Source: an alpha proteobacterium U9-1i (GTDB lineage: Bacteria; Pseudomonadota; Alphaproteobacteria; Caulobacterales; Aquidulcibacteraceae). Taken from it: 64,000 bases of DNA. The stretch lies in contig BBSY01000003.1 in assembly GCA_000974665.1 (NCBI GenBank), forward strand, positions 682,001-746,000. The letters are read 5' to 3'. The position numbers were made by a program, and so were the translations under genes. Under the pieces are notes generated by a model. It did no database searches. It had not been told where the DNA came from and saw only the letters and a program-made list of their open reading frames with translations. The stretch's first letter is position 1, and each line of letters starts with the position of its first letter. Shown here piece after piece: positions 46,034 through 55,502 of the stretch.

Positions 46034-46762
46034 TCAGAGTCGGCCCGCAAATCCTAAACGCTCGATCAGGCGGCGGCGGGTCTCTGGCATTCCTTCGCCC
46101 TTCTGGTCAAACAGGCGACGCTCCAAAAAATAGCCCGCCAACGCGAACGCGTCGGCGATGTCGCCTTCAGCTAATTCCGCGTCCGCATCAAGCAGGAACG
46201 GCGGCAGGCGGAGCAAAACGTCCGCGTGCGGCGCGCCTGCTTCGAATGTGGCTGCCCTGCCTGTGCGTGGGCTAACCCAAGCCAGTCCCTCGGTTTCCCC
46301 CGTCACCGCACAGCGCGTGAGATCAAGCCCGTAGCCAAGCGCTGCGAGGAGGCCTAGCTCAAAGCGCGTGTAGAGCGCGGGCCAGATTTCGTTCTGGGGC
46401 ATCGCTTCCAGCAGCACGATCAGCGCGTCATAAAGCTGGGGATAAGCCTGCCGCTCGGGCGCTGCGCCACGAATGAGGGACACCGCGGAGGACAGCCCGG
46501 CGAGCGCAATCGGATCATTGAGCAGTTTGGTTGCGTGCGGTTCGAGCATTTCGATCGGCTGAAAAAAACCCAACTGATCGGCAAGCCGCGCTTTCCAGCC
46601 GGCATGAACGATGTTGCCGGCCTGCACGATCGGCAGCGTCTTGCGCCCCGCATGCACCACGCCGCCAAAGCGCCCGTGCGCGCGCGAAAACACCTCGACG
46701 ACAAGCTTGCCTTCGCCAAAGTGCCGCGCGCCCAGCACGACCGCGTCGTCAACCCATTCCAT
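46034..46762 (-). CDS. recO: DNA repair protein RecO
   Basis: A 242-residue RecFOR-pathway protein that helps load RecA on SSB-coated DNA. The N-terminal OB domain reads MEWVDDAVVLGARHFGEGKL, VVEVFSRAHGRFGGVVHAGR; the helical and C-terminal parts include LYTRFELGLLAALGYGLDLT. The CxxC-type zinc site of some RecO proteins is reduced (TRCAVTGETEG). It is six bases from era, in the conserved rnc-era-recO order. Confidence 0.94.
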   Translation of the reverse strand: MEWVDDAVVLGARHFGEGKLVVEVFSRAHGRFGGVVHAGRKTLPIVQAGNIVHAGWKARLADQLGFFQPIEMLEPHATKLLNDPIALAGLSSAVSLIRGAAPERQAYPQLYDALIVLLEAMPQNEIWPALYTRFELGLLAALGYGLDLTRCAVTGETEGLAWVSPRTGRAATFEAGAPHADVLLRLPPFLLDADAELAEGDIADAFALAGYFLERRLFDQKGEGMPETRRRLIERLGFAGRL

Positions 46763-46768
46763 TTAAAC

Positions 46769-47701
46769 TCACGCTTCGTAGTCCAACCCCAACCGCTGGT
46801 ACAGCGCGCGCTCTTCGCTCCAGTTTTCGCGCACCTTTACGTGCAGGAACAAATGCACGCGGCGTTCGAACGCGGCTTCGAGTTCCTTACGCGCGAGTTC
46901 GCCGATGACCTTGACCGTCGCGCCTTTGGCGCCGATGGCGATTTTGCGCTGGCCTTCGCGGGCGACGAAGATCGTCTGATCGATTTTCACCGACCCGTCC
47001 TTGCGCTCCTCCCACGCCTCCGTCTCGACGATGAGATCGTAGGGCAACTCGTCATGCAGGCGCTGAAACGCCTTCTCGCGGGTGATCTCTGCGGCGAGCA
47101 CACGCGCCGGCGCGTCCATGGTTTGATCTTCCGGGAAAAGCCACGGCCCTTCGGGAGCGCGCTCGGCCAAGGTGCGCTTTAGGTCAGCGATGCCATCATC
47201 CTTCAGCGCCGAAATCATGAACACGTCGGTGTAGAGCCCCTCCTCCACCAGCTTTGTCGTGATCTCCAGCAAAGCCGGGCGCGGCACGGCGTCCACCTTG
47301 TTGAGCGCGAGGATCGAGGGGCGTTCGGTTTGCTTTAGCTTGGCCGCGATGCGGTCGCTGTCTTCGCGCGAGAGCGCGTCCTTGCCGGTGCGGCCAGCGC
47401 TTTCGAGATACGCCGTCGCATCGACCACGTGGACGATCGCGTCAGCGCCTTCGAGCGCGCTCCATGCGGCGGCGACCATGGCGCGGTCCAAGCGCCGACG
47501 CGGCGCGAACACGCCAGGCGTATCGATCAGCACCATTTGCACATCGCCGAGCATGGCGACGCCGCGAACCAGCGCGCGCGTCGTTTGCACCTTGTTGGTG
47601 ACGGCGGCGACCTTCTGGCCGACCAAGGCGTTGACAAGTGTGGACTTGCCCGCGTTCGGCGCGCCAAGCACCGCAACGACAGCGCAACGTTGCTCAGCCA
47701 T
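46769..47701 (-). CDS. era: GTPase Era
   Basis: A 310-residue GTPase for 16S rRNA maturation and 30S assembly. G motifs: VLGAPNAGKSTLVNALVG (G1), DTPGVFAPRRRLD (G3) and ALNKVDAVPR (G4); the C-terminal KH domain follows (VKVIGELARKELEAAF). The ATG at 47701 was chosen; a GTG at 47707 would add two residues. It overlaps the rnc stop by eight bases, so it is coupled to RNase III. Confidence 0.97.
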   Translation of the reverse strand: MAEQRCAVVAVLGAPNAGKSTLVNALVGQKVAAVTNKVQTTRALVRGVAMLGDVQMVLIDTPGVFAPRRRLDRAMVAAAWSALEGADAIVHVVDATAYLESAGRTGKDALSREDSDRIAAKLKQTERPSILALNKVDAVPRPALLEITTKLVEEGLYTDVFMISALKDDGIADLKRTLAERAPEGPWLFPEDQTMDAPARVLAAEITREKAFQRLHDELPYDLIVETEAWEERKDGSVKIDQTIFVAREGQRKIAIGAKGATVKVIGELARKELEAAFERRVHLFLHVKVRENWSEERALYQRLGLDYEA

Positions 47702-48389
47702 CGCCACGTTCCTTCAAAAATGCGGCGGCCGCGGCGCGTTGCGCATCGCGTTTGGAACCGCCTTCGCCGCGCACCGGCGGAAAGCCATCAACGTGCGCTT
47801 CAACAATGAACACCGGCTCATGCTCGGGGCCCGTGCGTTCGCGCGTTTCATAGTGCAAAGCGCGCCGCTTCGCGGCGGCCCATTCCTGCAACGCTGTTTT
47901 GGCGTCGCGCGGCGCGCTAGCGAGAGCGTCGAACTCACCCGCCCAGAACTTGAACACAAACGCCTTCGACGCATCCATTCCCCCATCGAGGAAAAGTGCC
48001 GCCAGCACAGACTCACAGACATCGGCGAGTATGGCCTCCTTGCCTCGCCCACCTTGCTGTTCTTCGGATGCGGAAACGATCACAGCGGCGCCCAGATCTG
48101 CGCGGCGCGCTGCGCGCGCGCACGCGGAGCGGTTCACCAGCGCATTGAAGCGCGGGGCGAGCCCGTCCTCTTCCGCCTCGCGGTGATCCGCGAACAAACG
48201 CTCAGCTACGATCAGGCCCAGGACACGGTCGCCAAGAAACTCAAGACGATCGTACGAGCGGCCGCGCTTCTTGCCATCGATGGCGCTCGCATGCGTCATC
48301 GCTTCACGGAGCAGCGCGCGATCCTTGAAAGCGTAGCCGATCCGGTCTTCCAGCGCATCGAAGCGGGCGTCTGGCCCCTGCTTCGTCAT
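47694..48389 (-). CDS. rnc: Ribonuclease III
   Basis: A 231-residue double-strand-specific RNase for rRNA and mRNA processing. The catalytic signature YDRLEFLGDRVLGLIVAERL and ILADVCESVLAALFLDGG are present, followed by a dsRNA-binding domain (DAKTALQEWAAAKRRALHYE to GSKRDAQRAAAAAFL). It sits between lepB (eight bases) and era (overlap). Confidence 0.97.
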   Translation of the reverse strand: MTKQGPDARFDALEDRIGYAFKDRALLREAMTHASAIDGKKRGRSYDRLEFLGDRVLGLIVAERLFADHREAEEDGLAPRFNALVNRSACARAARRADLGAAVIVSASEEQQGGRGKEAILADVCESVLAALFLDGGMDASKAFVFKFWAGEFDALASAPRDAKTALQEWAAAKRRALHYETRERTGPEHEPVFIVEAHVDGFPPVRGEGGSKRDAQRAAAAAFLKERGDG

Positions 48390-48396
48390 TCAAACC

Positions 48397-49161
48397 TCAA
48401 CGGACAGCCTTGAGGAAGCGTTCGCCGCGGAAGCCGCTGAACAACGTCCAGGGTTGCAGCAGCGACGTCGATCCGTCGAACGACACGACGATAAACTGCG
48501 CCGGTCCGACGAGATTGTCGTACGGCACGAAACCAACCACCGACGGCACACGACTGTCAGCGGAATTGTCGCGATTGTCGCCCATCATGAAGTAATGAGC
48601 ATCTGGCACCACGAACACGCGCGTGTTGTCCAGTTCGCTCGTTGTGCGGTCAAACGTTACGTATGATGCGCCGTTCGGCAGCGTCTCGCGGAACGCGGGC
48701 ACGCGCTCGATGAAACCGGACGCTTCCTCGAACTCCACCTCCCCGAGCGATTCACGCGTCACCGCTTCGCCATTGATATGGAGCAGGCCGTCAATCATCT
48801 GGATACGGTCACCGGGCAGGCCGATAACGCGCTTGATGAAGTCGCGTTCGGGCTCTGGCGGCGGGCGGAACACCACGACATCGCCGCGCTCAGGATGGCG
48901 ACCAAACAACCGGCCCTGCGGCAACAACCCTTCCAGCGGTGCAAACGAAAAGCGGCCGTACCCGTACGACCATTTGGTCACGACGATGTAGTCGCCCACC
49001 TCCAGCGTCGGCTCCATGGAACCCGACGGAATGCGGAACGGCTGCACGATGGTGAATCGCAGCACCATGGCTAGCGCCAGCGCGTAAAGGATGATGCGGA
49101 CGTTCTCCCAGAACCCGCTCATCAAGTCAGTTTGGCTGGAACTCGATGTCATGCTGCTCAT
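48397..49161 (-). CDS. lepB: Signal peptidase I
   Basis: A 254-residue inner-membrane Ser-Lys protease that removes Sec/Tat signal peptides. One N-terminal membrane helix, catalytic Ser48 in RIPSGSMEPTLEVGDYI, Lys110 in ERDFIKRVIGLPGD and box E in YFMMGDNRDNSADSR are visible. It lies in the conserved acpS-lepB-rnc-era order, with a gap of 115 bp from acpS. Confidence 0.97.
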   Translation of the reverse strand: MSSMTSSSSQTDLMSGFWENVRIILYALALAMVLRFTIVQPFRIPSGSMEPTLEVGDYIVVTKWSYGYGRFSFAPLEGLLPQGRLFGRHPERGDVVVFRPPPEPERDFIKRVIGLPGDRIQMIDGLLHINGEAVTRESLGEVEFEEASGFIERVPAFRETLPNGASYVTFDRTTSELDNTRVFVVPDAHYFMMGDNRDNSADSRVPSVVGFVPYDNLVGPAQFIVVSFDGSTSLLQPWTLFSGFRGERFLKAVR

Positions 49162-49276
49162 GCGTTTCTCGCTCAGGGCGCCGAGTGCGGGCCCCTGGAG
49201 AAACCCTGCATGCGCGGCGCCGCAAATTCTTTGGCGCCCATGCGCCCGGTAGCGGAGCCTGTTCCGCCCTCACACC

Positions 49277-49693
49277 CTAACCGGGCTCGTTCGAACCTAA
49301 CTCCGCCGAAATAATGACGAAGCTCTGGGCGAGCGGGTAGTCATCCGTCAAGCTGACATGCACCCTGGCGATGTATCCGGGCGGCGTTATCACCTGGAGC
49401 CGTAGGGCCGCGCCACCTGTTACGACCATGGTGGGCTGACCGCTGGGGAGATTGGCGACCCCCATGTCCCGCCAAAATACGCCTCTTTTCAACCCTGTAC
49501 CGAGTGCCTTGGAGCACGCCTCCTTGGCGGCGAAGCGTTTGGCGTAGCTGGCGGCGCGCTGTTCCGGCCGGCGCTCGGCGCGCCTTTGCTCAGTCTCTGT
49601 GTAAATTCTTTGCACAAAGCGGTCGCCAAACCGCTCCAGCGACCTTTCGATACGGCGGATATCGATGATGTCCGAGCCAATCCCCAGGATCAT
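49277..49693 (-). CDS. acpS: Holo-[acyl-carrier-protein] synthase
   Basis: A 138-residue phosphopantetheinyl transferase that activates acyl carrier protein. Motifs: [20 protein letters not shown] with the metal-binding Asp, and [19 protein letters not shown] with the catalytic Glu/Lys. The ATG at 49693 overlaps the pdxJ stop (ATGA). Length fits the family. Confidence 0.96.
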   Translation of the reverse strand: MILGIGSDIIDIRRIERSLERFGDRFVQRIYTETEQRRAERRPEQRAASYAKRFAAKEACSKALGTGLKRGVFWRDMGVANLPSGQPTMVVTGGAALRLQVITPPGYIARVHVSLTDDYPLAQSFVIISAELGSNEPG

Positions 49694-50445
49694 GGGGCGG
49701 CCCTCGCCGCGTCCATGAGCCGGCGCATTTCGGTTACCGCCGGGCCGAGGCCGATGAAGATCGCCTCGCCGACAAGGAAGTGTCCAATATTGAGCTCGAC
49801 CACTTCGGGAATGGCGGCGATCGGGGCGACGGTTTCGAAGTCGATCCCGTGGCCAGCGTGGACCTCAAGCCCGAGCGACGCCGCTTGCCGAGCGGCGGCC
49901 TGCAAGGCGCGCAAGACGTTACCCGCTTCCGCGTGCTTGCCCTCACGCACCGCGTCGCAATAGGCGCCGGTGTGCAGTTCGACCACTTGCGCGCCGGTGC
50001 GGCTCGCCGCTTCGATCTGCAATGGGTCAGCGCCGATGAAAAGCGACACGCGGCTGCCGGCGTCGCGCAGCTTTTCCACGAACGGCGCGATCCAATTGTG
50101 CCCGCCCGCGACATCGAGGCCGCCTTCAGTGGTGCGCTCTTCGCGCCGTTCGGGCACGAGGCAGACCGCCGGCGGGCGATGCTGGAGGGCGATCTCCAGC
50201 ATCTCCGAGGTCACCGCCATCTCCAGATTGAGCGGCCGCGCGCGTGTTCTCAGCATCTCGGAAAGGCCGGCGATATCGTCATCCGAGATGTGGCGGCGAT
50301 CCTCCCGCAGATGCGCCGTTACGCCGTCGGCGCCGGCTTCAAGCGCTACTATCGCTGCGCGGATGGGATCTGGATAAGCGCCGCCGCGTGCGTTTCTGAT
50401 TGTCGCGACGTGATCGATGTTCACGCCGAGCCGCAGCTTGCTCAT
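49690..50445 (-). CDS. pdxJ: Pyridoxine 5'-phosphate synthase
   Basis: A 251-residue TIM barrel forming pyridoxine 5'-phosphate in the DXP-dependent vitamin B6 pathway. Recognised by [32 protein letters not shown]-like ([17 protein letters not shown]), [19 protein letters not shown] and [20 protein letters not shown]. The ATG at 50445 overlaps the pyrE stop as ATGA, and its own stop overlaps acpS the same way. Confidence 0.97.
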   Translation of the reverse strand: MSKLRLGVNIDHVATIRNARGGAYPDPIRAAIVALEAGADGVTAHLREDRRHISDDDIAGLSEMLRTRARPLNLEMAVTSEMLEIALQHRPPAVCLVPERREERTTEGGLDVAGGHNWIAPFVEKLRDAGSRVSLFIGADPLQIEAASRTGAQVVELHTGAYCDAVREGKHAEAGNVLRALQAAARQAASLGLEVHAGHGIDFETVAPIAAIPEVVELNIGHFLVGEAIFIGLGPAVTEMRRLMDAARAAP

Positions 50446-51026
50446 GCCGCGAGCCCTCTGCTGCCAGGTTTGACGGCGGGCAGCGCCGCGAGTTCCGGCG
50501 GCAAGGCGTCGGCGGGATAGGCCGGCGCTTGCACCGACGCGAGCGAGACGAGCCCCACGCCGATGTCCGCCTTGCCGCCCGAACGATCGATCAAGCAAGC
50601 AGCGCCGACCAGTTCGCCGGGATGACCGCGGATCGCATCGAGGCATTCGCGCGAAGACAAACCGGTGGTGACGACATCCTCCACCATCAGCACGCGCTCG
50701 CCGGGCTTGATCTCAAACCCGCGGCGTAAGGCGAACTGGCCCTGCTCGCGCTCGACGAACATAGCCCGCGCGCTGAGATGGCGCGCCGTTTCGTAACCCG
50801 GAATGATCGCGCCCACTGCCGGCGAAACGACCACGTCGATCTTGCCGAAGGCCGCGCGCGCTTTTTCCGCGAGCGCCCGGCAGAGCCGCTCGGTGCGCGC
50901 CGGGTCCATGAACACAGCATTCTTCTGGAAGAACACAGGGCTGTGGAGACCCGAGGAAAGGATGAAATGCCCCTCCAACAGTGCGCCGGCGGCGCGGAAT
51001 TCATTGAGGACTTCGTCTTGAGTCAT
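50442..51026 (-). CDS. pyrE: Orotate phosphoribosyltransferase
   Basis: A 194-residue type I phosphoribosyltransferase converting orotate to OMP in pyrimidine synthesis. It shows [39 protein letters not shown] and the PRPP-binding [19 protein letters not shown]. It is the first gene of a coupled pyrE-pdxJ-acpS run. Confidence 0.95.
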   Translation of the reverse strand: MTQDEVLNEFRAAGALLEGHFILSSGLHSPVFFQKNAVFMDPARTERLCRALAEKARAAFGKIDVVVSPAVGAIIPGYETARHLSARAMFVEREQGQFALRRGFEIKPGERVLMVEDVVTTGLSSRECLDAIRGHPGELVGAACLIDRSGGKADIGVGLVSLASVQAPAYPADALPPELAALPAVKPGSRGLAA

Positions 51027-51126
51027 GCCGCGTTCCTAGCACTGCGGCCCAACAGATAAAACCTGTCGCGCGCGAACCTCGAACCACGTTTGGGAACAAC
51101 CGCAGGCGCCCGGCCCTTTCCCCTGC

Positions 51127-51594
51127 ATGACCCTCTTTGAACTGATCTTTGGTCGCCGCCCTAAGGCAATCCGCCCCCACGATCTCGCGACGATCGAAAC
51201 ACCGCCGGAGAACGCTGACTGGCGCGCCGTCAGGCCGCGCCGCCTTGGGCGGGTGTCGGCTGAGCTCGCGCGCGAGGACGGCGCCATGGAAACCGAGCAC
51301 GGCACCCTCAGCTACAGCGCCGGCGAGCACTACATCGTCACCTCCAGGGACAACGCAAAGTCCGTGGTTCGAAAGGACATCTTCGAAAAGACCTATCGTA
51401 AACGTTTAACCGGTGGCTACGAGAAGCGGCCTGACGTTATCTATCGCTACTTCACACTCGATCGGCCGGCGATGATCAAGACACCGGAAGGCCCACAGCG
51501 CGCCGAGCCTGGGGACTGGATCATGCAAGGCGTGGTCGGCGAGATGTGGCCGGTATCAGCGCAAGAAGCAGAGCGCAAATACGCGCCCGCCTAA
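51127..51594 (+). CDS. Hypothetical protein with a PGDWI-type C-terminal domain
   Basis: A 155-residue soluble protein. The C-terminal half (GGYEKRPDVIYRYFTLDRPA, then PQRAEPGDWIMQGVVGEMWP, VSAQEAERKYAP) has the small-domain pattern PGDYxxxG...pvxxxxFxxxY that I associate with PGDYG-like proteins. The N-terminal part is basic and Pro-rich. No function can be given. Its TAA interlocks with the TAG of the convergent gene at 51591-51594. Confidence 0.75.
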   Translation: MTLFELIFGRRPKAIRPHDLATIETPPENADWRAVRPRRLGRVSAELAREDGAMETEHGTLSYSAGEHYIVTSRDNAKSVVRKDIFEKTYRKRLTGGYEKRPDVIYRYFTLDRPAMIKTPEGPQRAEPGDWIMQGVVGEMWPVSAQEAERKYAPA

Positions 51595-52187
51595 CGCCTC
51601 TGCGCCGCCAGAGAAAATTCGACCGTCGCGTTCAACAATTCCGCCGCCGCTAGCATCACTGGTGCGGCGAGTGGATCGCGCGACAAGTCTGCCATCGGAC
51701 CATGCCCAAAATAGAGACCGTCCGTCGCCAAGAATGTCAGCCGCGCATCACCGGCGCGAGGCGGAGCGAGGCGATCTCCGTGCCAGGGCCCGATGCGCGC
51801 CAGCAACGTCTTGGCTTTTTCGAATAAGGAAGAGGTACGGGCGCCTAATGGCGGCGCTTCGCCTTCGATGATCGACATTTTGCCAGTTTGATTGATGTAA
51901 CGCACGCGCCCGTCAGCGTAGGCCGCGAGCGTGTCGAGCCCGCCCTCCAAGCCAACTTCTGCGACGATTCCAAGCAAGCGCTTCGGCCCAGTATCACACC
52001 CCTCCGCTCGCAACCGGTTGGCCGCCAGCAAGCGCAAGCGCGACTCGACCTTCAAATCATCGGCGATCGTGCGTAACGCCGCTTCATCAAATGTTGACGC
52101 GAAGATTGGCGCAAAACGTGTGCCCTCAGGCCCCTCCGACACAGCGCGGAATGCCTCCGCGTCGTCGCAAAACAAGATGTGATACAT
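51591..52187 (-). CDS. Conserved hypothetical protein after rsh
   Basis: A 198-residue soluble protein (start MYHILFCDDAEAFRAVSEGP). The body includes EVGLEGGLDTLAAYADGRVR, YINQTGKMSIIEGE and PWHGDRLAPPRAGDARLTFL, then ATDGLYFGHGPM; I recognise no catalytic motif. An upstream TTG at 52235 overlaps the rsh stop as TTGA and would add 16 residues. The position right after rsh suggests co-transcription, not function. Confidence 0.72.
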   Translation of the reverse strand: MYHILFCDDAEAFRAVSEGPEGTRFAPIFASTFDEAALRTIADDLKVESRLRLLAANRLRAEGCDTGPKRLLGIVAEVGLEGGLDTLAAYADGRVRYINQTGKMSIIEGEAPPLGARTSSLFEKAKTLLARIGPWHGDRLAPPRAGDARLTFLATDGLYFGHGPMADLSRDPLAAPVMLAAAELLNATVEFSLAAQRR

Positions 52188-52231
52188 CTTGTTGATCGCA
52201 TCATCCCGATACGGTTGGTGCGGCGGCGCGC

Positions 52232-54469
52232 TCAACCGCGCACCCGCTCGACGTCCTTGACTGCTTTCGACGTGCGCATGCCAGCGATCAAATTGGTGAG
52301 GTGACGGGCGTCGGCGACTTCAATGTCGAATTGCATGTCGAAGAAATCCGGCGTTCGGCGGAGCAGCTTCAAGTTGATGATGTCACCCTCGCTCTCGGCA
52401 ATGATGCGACAAAGGTCGGCCAAGGCGCCGCGCGCGTTCTCAACGGTTGCCACGATGCGGCCAACGCTGAGCGTGCGGTCAAGCGCCGTCTGGGTCCAGT
52501 CAAGGTCGATCCAAGTCGTGTCGGCAGCTTCCTCAAGCGCTTCGAGCTGTTCGCAATCGATGGTGTGAATCACGAGGCCCTTGCCCGACGCCTGAACGCC
52601 GATGATCCTGTCCCCTGGAATAGGTGTGCAGCATTCGGCGAAATGCAGTCCTATCCCCGGGGTCAGCGAGCCGCCTTTGACGTAGAGCTTCGCCTTCTCG
52701 CGCTCCATCGGCCGGCGCGCTTCGTCCTTCCGTACACGCTCCTCAAGCCCAGGAAACGCCGCTACCGCAACGTTCGACGCCTTCAGGCTGCCCTCACCGA
52801 CCGAAATGTAGAGTTCTTCTTCATTTTGCTTGCCGAGCCGCTGCGCTGCCTTGTGAAGCGACGTGTCCGAGAGGTCGTGCCCGTATCGATGCAGGGCATG
52901 GGTGACGAGATCACGGCCCAGTCGCGCAAACTCCTCTTGCCGCGCGTGCCGCTCCAGCCGCCGCTGCGCCGATTTTGCACGTCCGGTTTTGGTCAGCGCC
53001 GCCCAACCGGGCACCGGCGCGGCGCGGTCAGCGGTCATGATGTCCACGACGTCGCCATTGCGGAGCGCCGAACGCAATGGGCGTTCAGCGCCGTTGATCT
53101 TCGCACCGATGCAGCGGTCGCCGATGCCGGAGTGAACGGCGTATGCGAAATCGAGCGGCGTCGCGCCTTGAGGCAATGCGATGAGAAGACCCTTCGGCGT
53201 GAACGCGAAGACATGGTCTTGATACATTTCGAGCTTGGCGTGCTCAATGAACTCATCAAGGTCGCCACCATGCTCGGCAATCTCCAGCAACGAGCGCGTC
53301 GCCTCGCGCGCGTCGAGGCCAGCGGATGCGGCTTGCTCCTCGTCGAAGCCGTACGTCTCGTTTTTATAACGCCAGTGCGCGGCGACGCCGACTTCGGCCA
53401 ATTGATCCATTTCCTCGGTACGGATCTGGATTTCGACGCGGACATTGCCTGGCCCAATCACCACCGTGTGGATCGAGCGATAGCCGTTCGGCTTGGGGTT
53501 TGAGATGTAGTCTTCCACCTGATCGGGCACGCAGCGCCACGTCTGGTGGACGACGCCGAGCGCGCGATAACAATCCTCCGACGAGGGCACAATGATGCGG
53601 AACGCGTACACATCCGCCAGATCGGAGAACTCGACGCTCTTGCGCTGTAGCTTGCGCCAGATCGAATAGGTTTGCTTCTCGCGCCCAAACACGCGGGCGT
53701 TCAAACCCGAAAACTCGAACACCTCGGTGATCGTCTGAATAACGATGGCGACGTTGGCGCCTTTTTCAACGCGCAATTGCTCAAGCCGCGCATTGATGGC
53801 GGCCTCCGCCTCCGGAAACGCTTCATGGAAGGCGAGGCTCTCCAGCTCGCGCGCCATCCGCTCCATGCCGATCCGGCGCGCGAGCGGCCCGTAAATTTCC
53901 AACGTCTCAAGCGCGATGCGGCGGCGCTTCTCAGGCTTTGGAATGTGCCTCAGCGTCCGCATATTGTGCAAACGGTCGGCGAGCTTCACCAACAGCACGC
54001 GCACGTCGCGCGACATCGCGAGGATGAACTTCTGCAGGTTTTGCGCCTGCTTGTTCTCTTCCGACTGCATCTCCAGCTGCGAAAGCTTGGTGACCCCTTC
54101 GACCAGATCGGCGATCTGCGCGCCGAACATTTTTGTGATCTCGTCCTTTGTCGCGTCGGTATCTTCAATCGTGTCGTGCAGAAGGCCCGCCACGATCGTC
54201 GCCTGGTCGAGCTTGTATTCGGTCAGCAGCCCGGCGACTTCGATGGGGTGCGCGAAATACGGGTCGCCGGAATGGCGCTTCTGGCTGCCATGCTTCGACG
54301 TCGCGTAGACGTAGGCGCGGTTGATCAAATTCTCGTCGACCTGGGGGTCGTACGAGCGAATGCGTTCAAGCAATTCGAACTGACGCAGAAAGCGCGTGCG
54401 TGGCGGCGCGTCGCCCGCACCGGCTGGCGTGGGCGATGGTCTGGCGGCGACTGCGTCACCGCCTGACAT
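52232..54469 (-). CDS. rsh: Bifunctional (p)ppGpp synthetase/hydrolase (RSH)
   Basis: A 745-residue RelA/SpoT homologue, the single stringent-response enzyme typical of alphaproteobacteria. The HD hydrolase domain is intact (FAHPIEVAGLLTEYKLDQ, GLLHDTIEDT with HD at 98-99), as are the synthetase segments (VFGREKQTYSIWRKLQRKSV, VEIQIRTEEMDQLAEVGVAA). A TGS domain (FTPKGLLIALPQGATPLDFA) and a C-terminal ACT domain follow. Both activities are predicted. It follows rpoZ by four bases, the usual pairing. Confidence 0.96.
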   Translation of the reverse strand: MSGGDAVAARPSPTPAGAGDAPPRTRFLRQFELLERIRSYDPQVDENLINRAYVYATSKHGSQKRHSGDPYFAHPIEVAGLLTEYKLDQATIVAGLLHDTIEDTDATKDEITKMFGAQIADLVEGVTKLSQLEMQSEENKQAQNLQKFILAMSRDVRVLLVKLADRLHNMRTLRHIPKPEKRRRIALETLEIYGPLARRIGMERMARELESLAFHEAFPEAEAAINARLEQLRVEKGANVAIVIQTITEVFEFSGLNARVFGREKQTYSIWRKLQRKSVEFSDLADVYAFRIIVPSSEDCYRALGVVHQTWRCVPDQVEDYISNPKPNGYRSIHTVVIGPGNVRVEIQIRTEEMDQLAEVGVAAHWRYKNETYGFDEEQAASAGLDAREATRSLLEIAEHGGDLDEFIEHAKLEMYQDHVFAFTPKGLLIALPQGATPLDFAYAVHSGIGDRCIGAKINGAERPLRSALRNGDVVDIMTADRAAPVPGWAALTKTGRAKSAQRRLERHARQEEFARLGRDLVTHALHRYGHDLSDTSLHKAAQRLGKQNEEELYISVGEGSLKASNVAVAAFPGLEERVRKDEARRPMEREKAKLYVKGGSLTPGIGLHFAECCTPIPGDRIIGVQASGKGLVIHTIDCEQLEALEEAADTTWIDLDWTQTALDRTLSVGRIVATVENARGALADLCRIIAESEGDIINLKLLRRTPDFFDMQFDIEVADARHLTNLIAGMRTSKAVKDVERVRG

Positions 54470-54473
54470 GGCG

Positions 54474-54824
54474 CTAGAACCGTTCGTCGCGCTGCGCTTC
54501 GGCTTCTTGCTGGAGCGCGCGGAGGACGTCTTCTTCGCTGGATTGGACCGGCGCCACCAGCGCCAGACGATCCTGCTCGTCCTCGGCCTGCGTGCTCGGC
54601 TGCACGTCCTGGTAGAGCATCACCAAGCCGTCCCGGAGGTCTTCCGGGGTAACCGCTCCGTCGGCGATCTCACGGAGAGCGACGACCGGGTCTTTATCGC
54701 GGTCGCGGTCGATGAGCGGCTCAGCGCCGGAAGAAATGTTACGCGCCCGGTGGGCGGCCAGAAGCACCAGCGAAAACCGGTTCGGGACTTTTTCTACGCA
54801 ATCTTCGACGGTTACGCGGGCCAA
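54474..54824 (-). CDS. rpoZ: RNA polymerase omega subunit
   Basis: A 116-residue omega subunit that stabilises RNA polymerase and contributes to ppGpp response. The family start [35 protein letters not shown] and an acidic tail are clear. The start is a TTG at 54824 with GAGGAAG seven bases upstream; no ATG fits. It is followed at once by rsh. Confidence 0.94.
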   Translation of the reverse strand: MARVTVEDCVEKVPNRFSLVLLAAHRARNISSGAEPLIDRDRDKDPVVALREIADGAVTPEDLRDGLVMLYQDVQPSTQAEDEQDRLALVAPVQSSEEDVLRALQQEAEAQRDERF

Positions 54825-54922
54825 GGCGTTCTTCCTCTAAGCTCAAATGCCGGAGTGAACTGATAAAGTAATGGGCTGCGACGATTTCCGCAATGCAAAC
54901 CGGCGCCGCAGGCGCGAAAGGC

Positions 54923-55468
54923 TCAGCCGGCGCCCGGCAAGGGCCCCAAGAGGCGCGCGCCTTGGTTCTCGCCCAACAGGCGAAGCATCTCCGCTGGCGT
55001 GGCCTGCAAGATGGGGTGGAGCCAGTCCGGCGCTACCTCACCCAGTGGCCCGAGCACGAATGCGCGCTCTTGGAGGCGCGGGTGCGGCAGGACAACGGGC
55101 CCGGCTCCGGCGCCCCCAAAAACGCCCGCGAACCCATCGACCGACAAAAGGTCCAAATCGAGCGTCCGCGGCCCCCATCGCTCCCTTCGCTCCCGTCCGA
55201 ATGCGATCTCGATCTCGCGCAGCAGCGCGTAGAGCGCTTGCGGGGCGCGGTCGCCAGGGTCTACCTCCACCACCGCGTTGAAGAAGGCGTGTTGGCCAGC
55301 TTCGCGCAAGCTGGGAGGCCAGGGTTCGGTCTCCCAAACTCCGGAGTGGCGGCGTGACGGCAAACCCGCTTGCTTCAGGGCCTCGATCGCTTGCACGAGC
55401 AAAGCGGGCCCGGACACACCTCGGTGCGGCAGATTTGTGCCCAGAGCGATCAGAGCGGAGCCAGTCAT
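54923..55468 (-). CDS. folK: 6-hydroxymethyl-7,8-dihydropterin pyrophosphokinase
   Basis: A 181-residue enzyme adding pyrophosphate to hydroxymethyl-dihydropterin in folate synthesis. It has ALIALGTNLPHRG at the N terminus, FFNAVVEVDPGDRAPQALYA, LLREIEIAFGRERRERWGPR and TLDLDLLSVDG, then LPHPRLQERAFVLGPLGEVA. It is divergent from the uracil-DNA glycosylase gene. Confidence 0.95.
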   Translation of the reverse strand: MTGSALIALGTNLPHRGVSGPALLVQAIEALKQAGLPSRRHSGVWETEPWPPSLREAGQHAFFNAVVEVDPGDRAPQALYALLREIEIAFGRERRERWGPRTLDLDLLSVDGFAGVFGGAGAGPVVLPHPRLQERAFVLGPLGEVAPDWLHPILQATPAEMLRLLGENQGARLLGPLPGAG

Positions 55469-55502
55469 TGGCGCAGACTACCACCCTCCTCGAAGGTCAG
55501 CG

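Noticed and set aside
55278-55502. N-terminal extension of the uracil-DNA glycosylase
   Set aside because: It lies entirely over folK and its control region on the other strand; Cys12 and Cys15 place the start at 55503.
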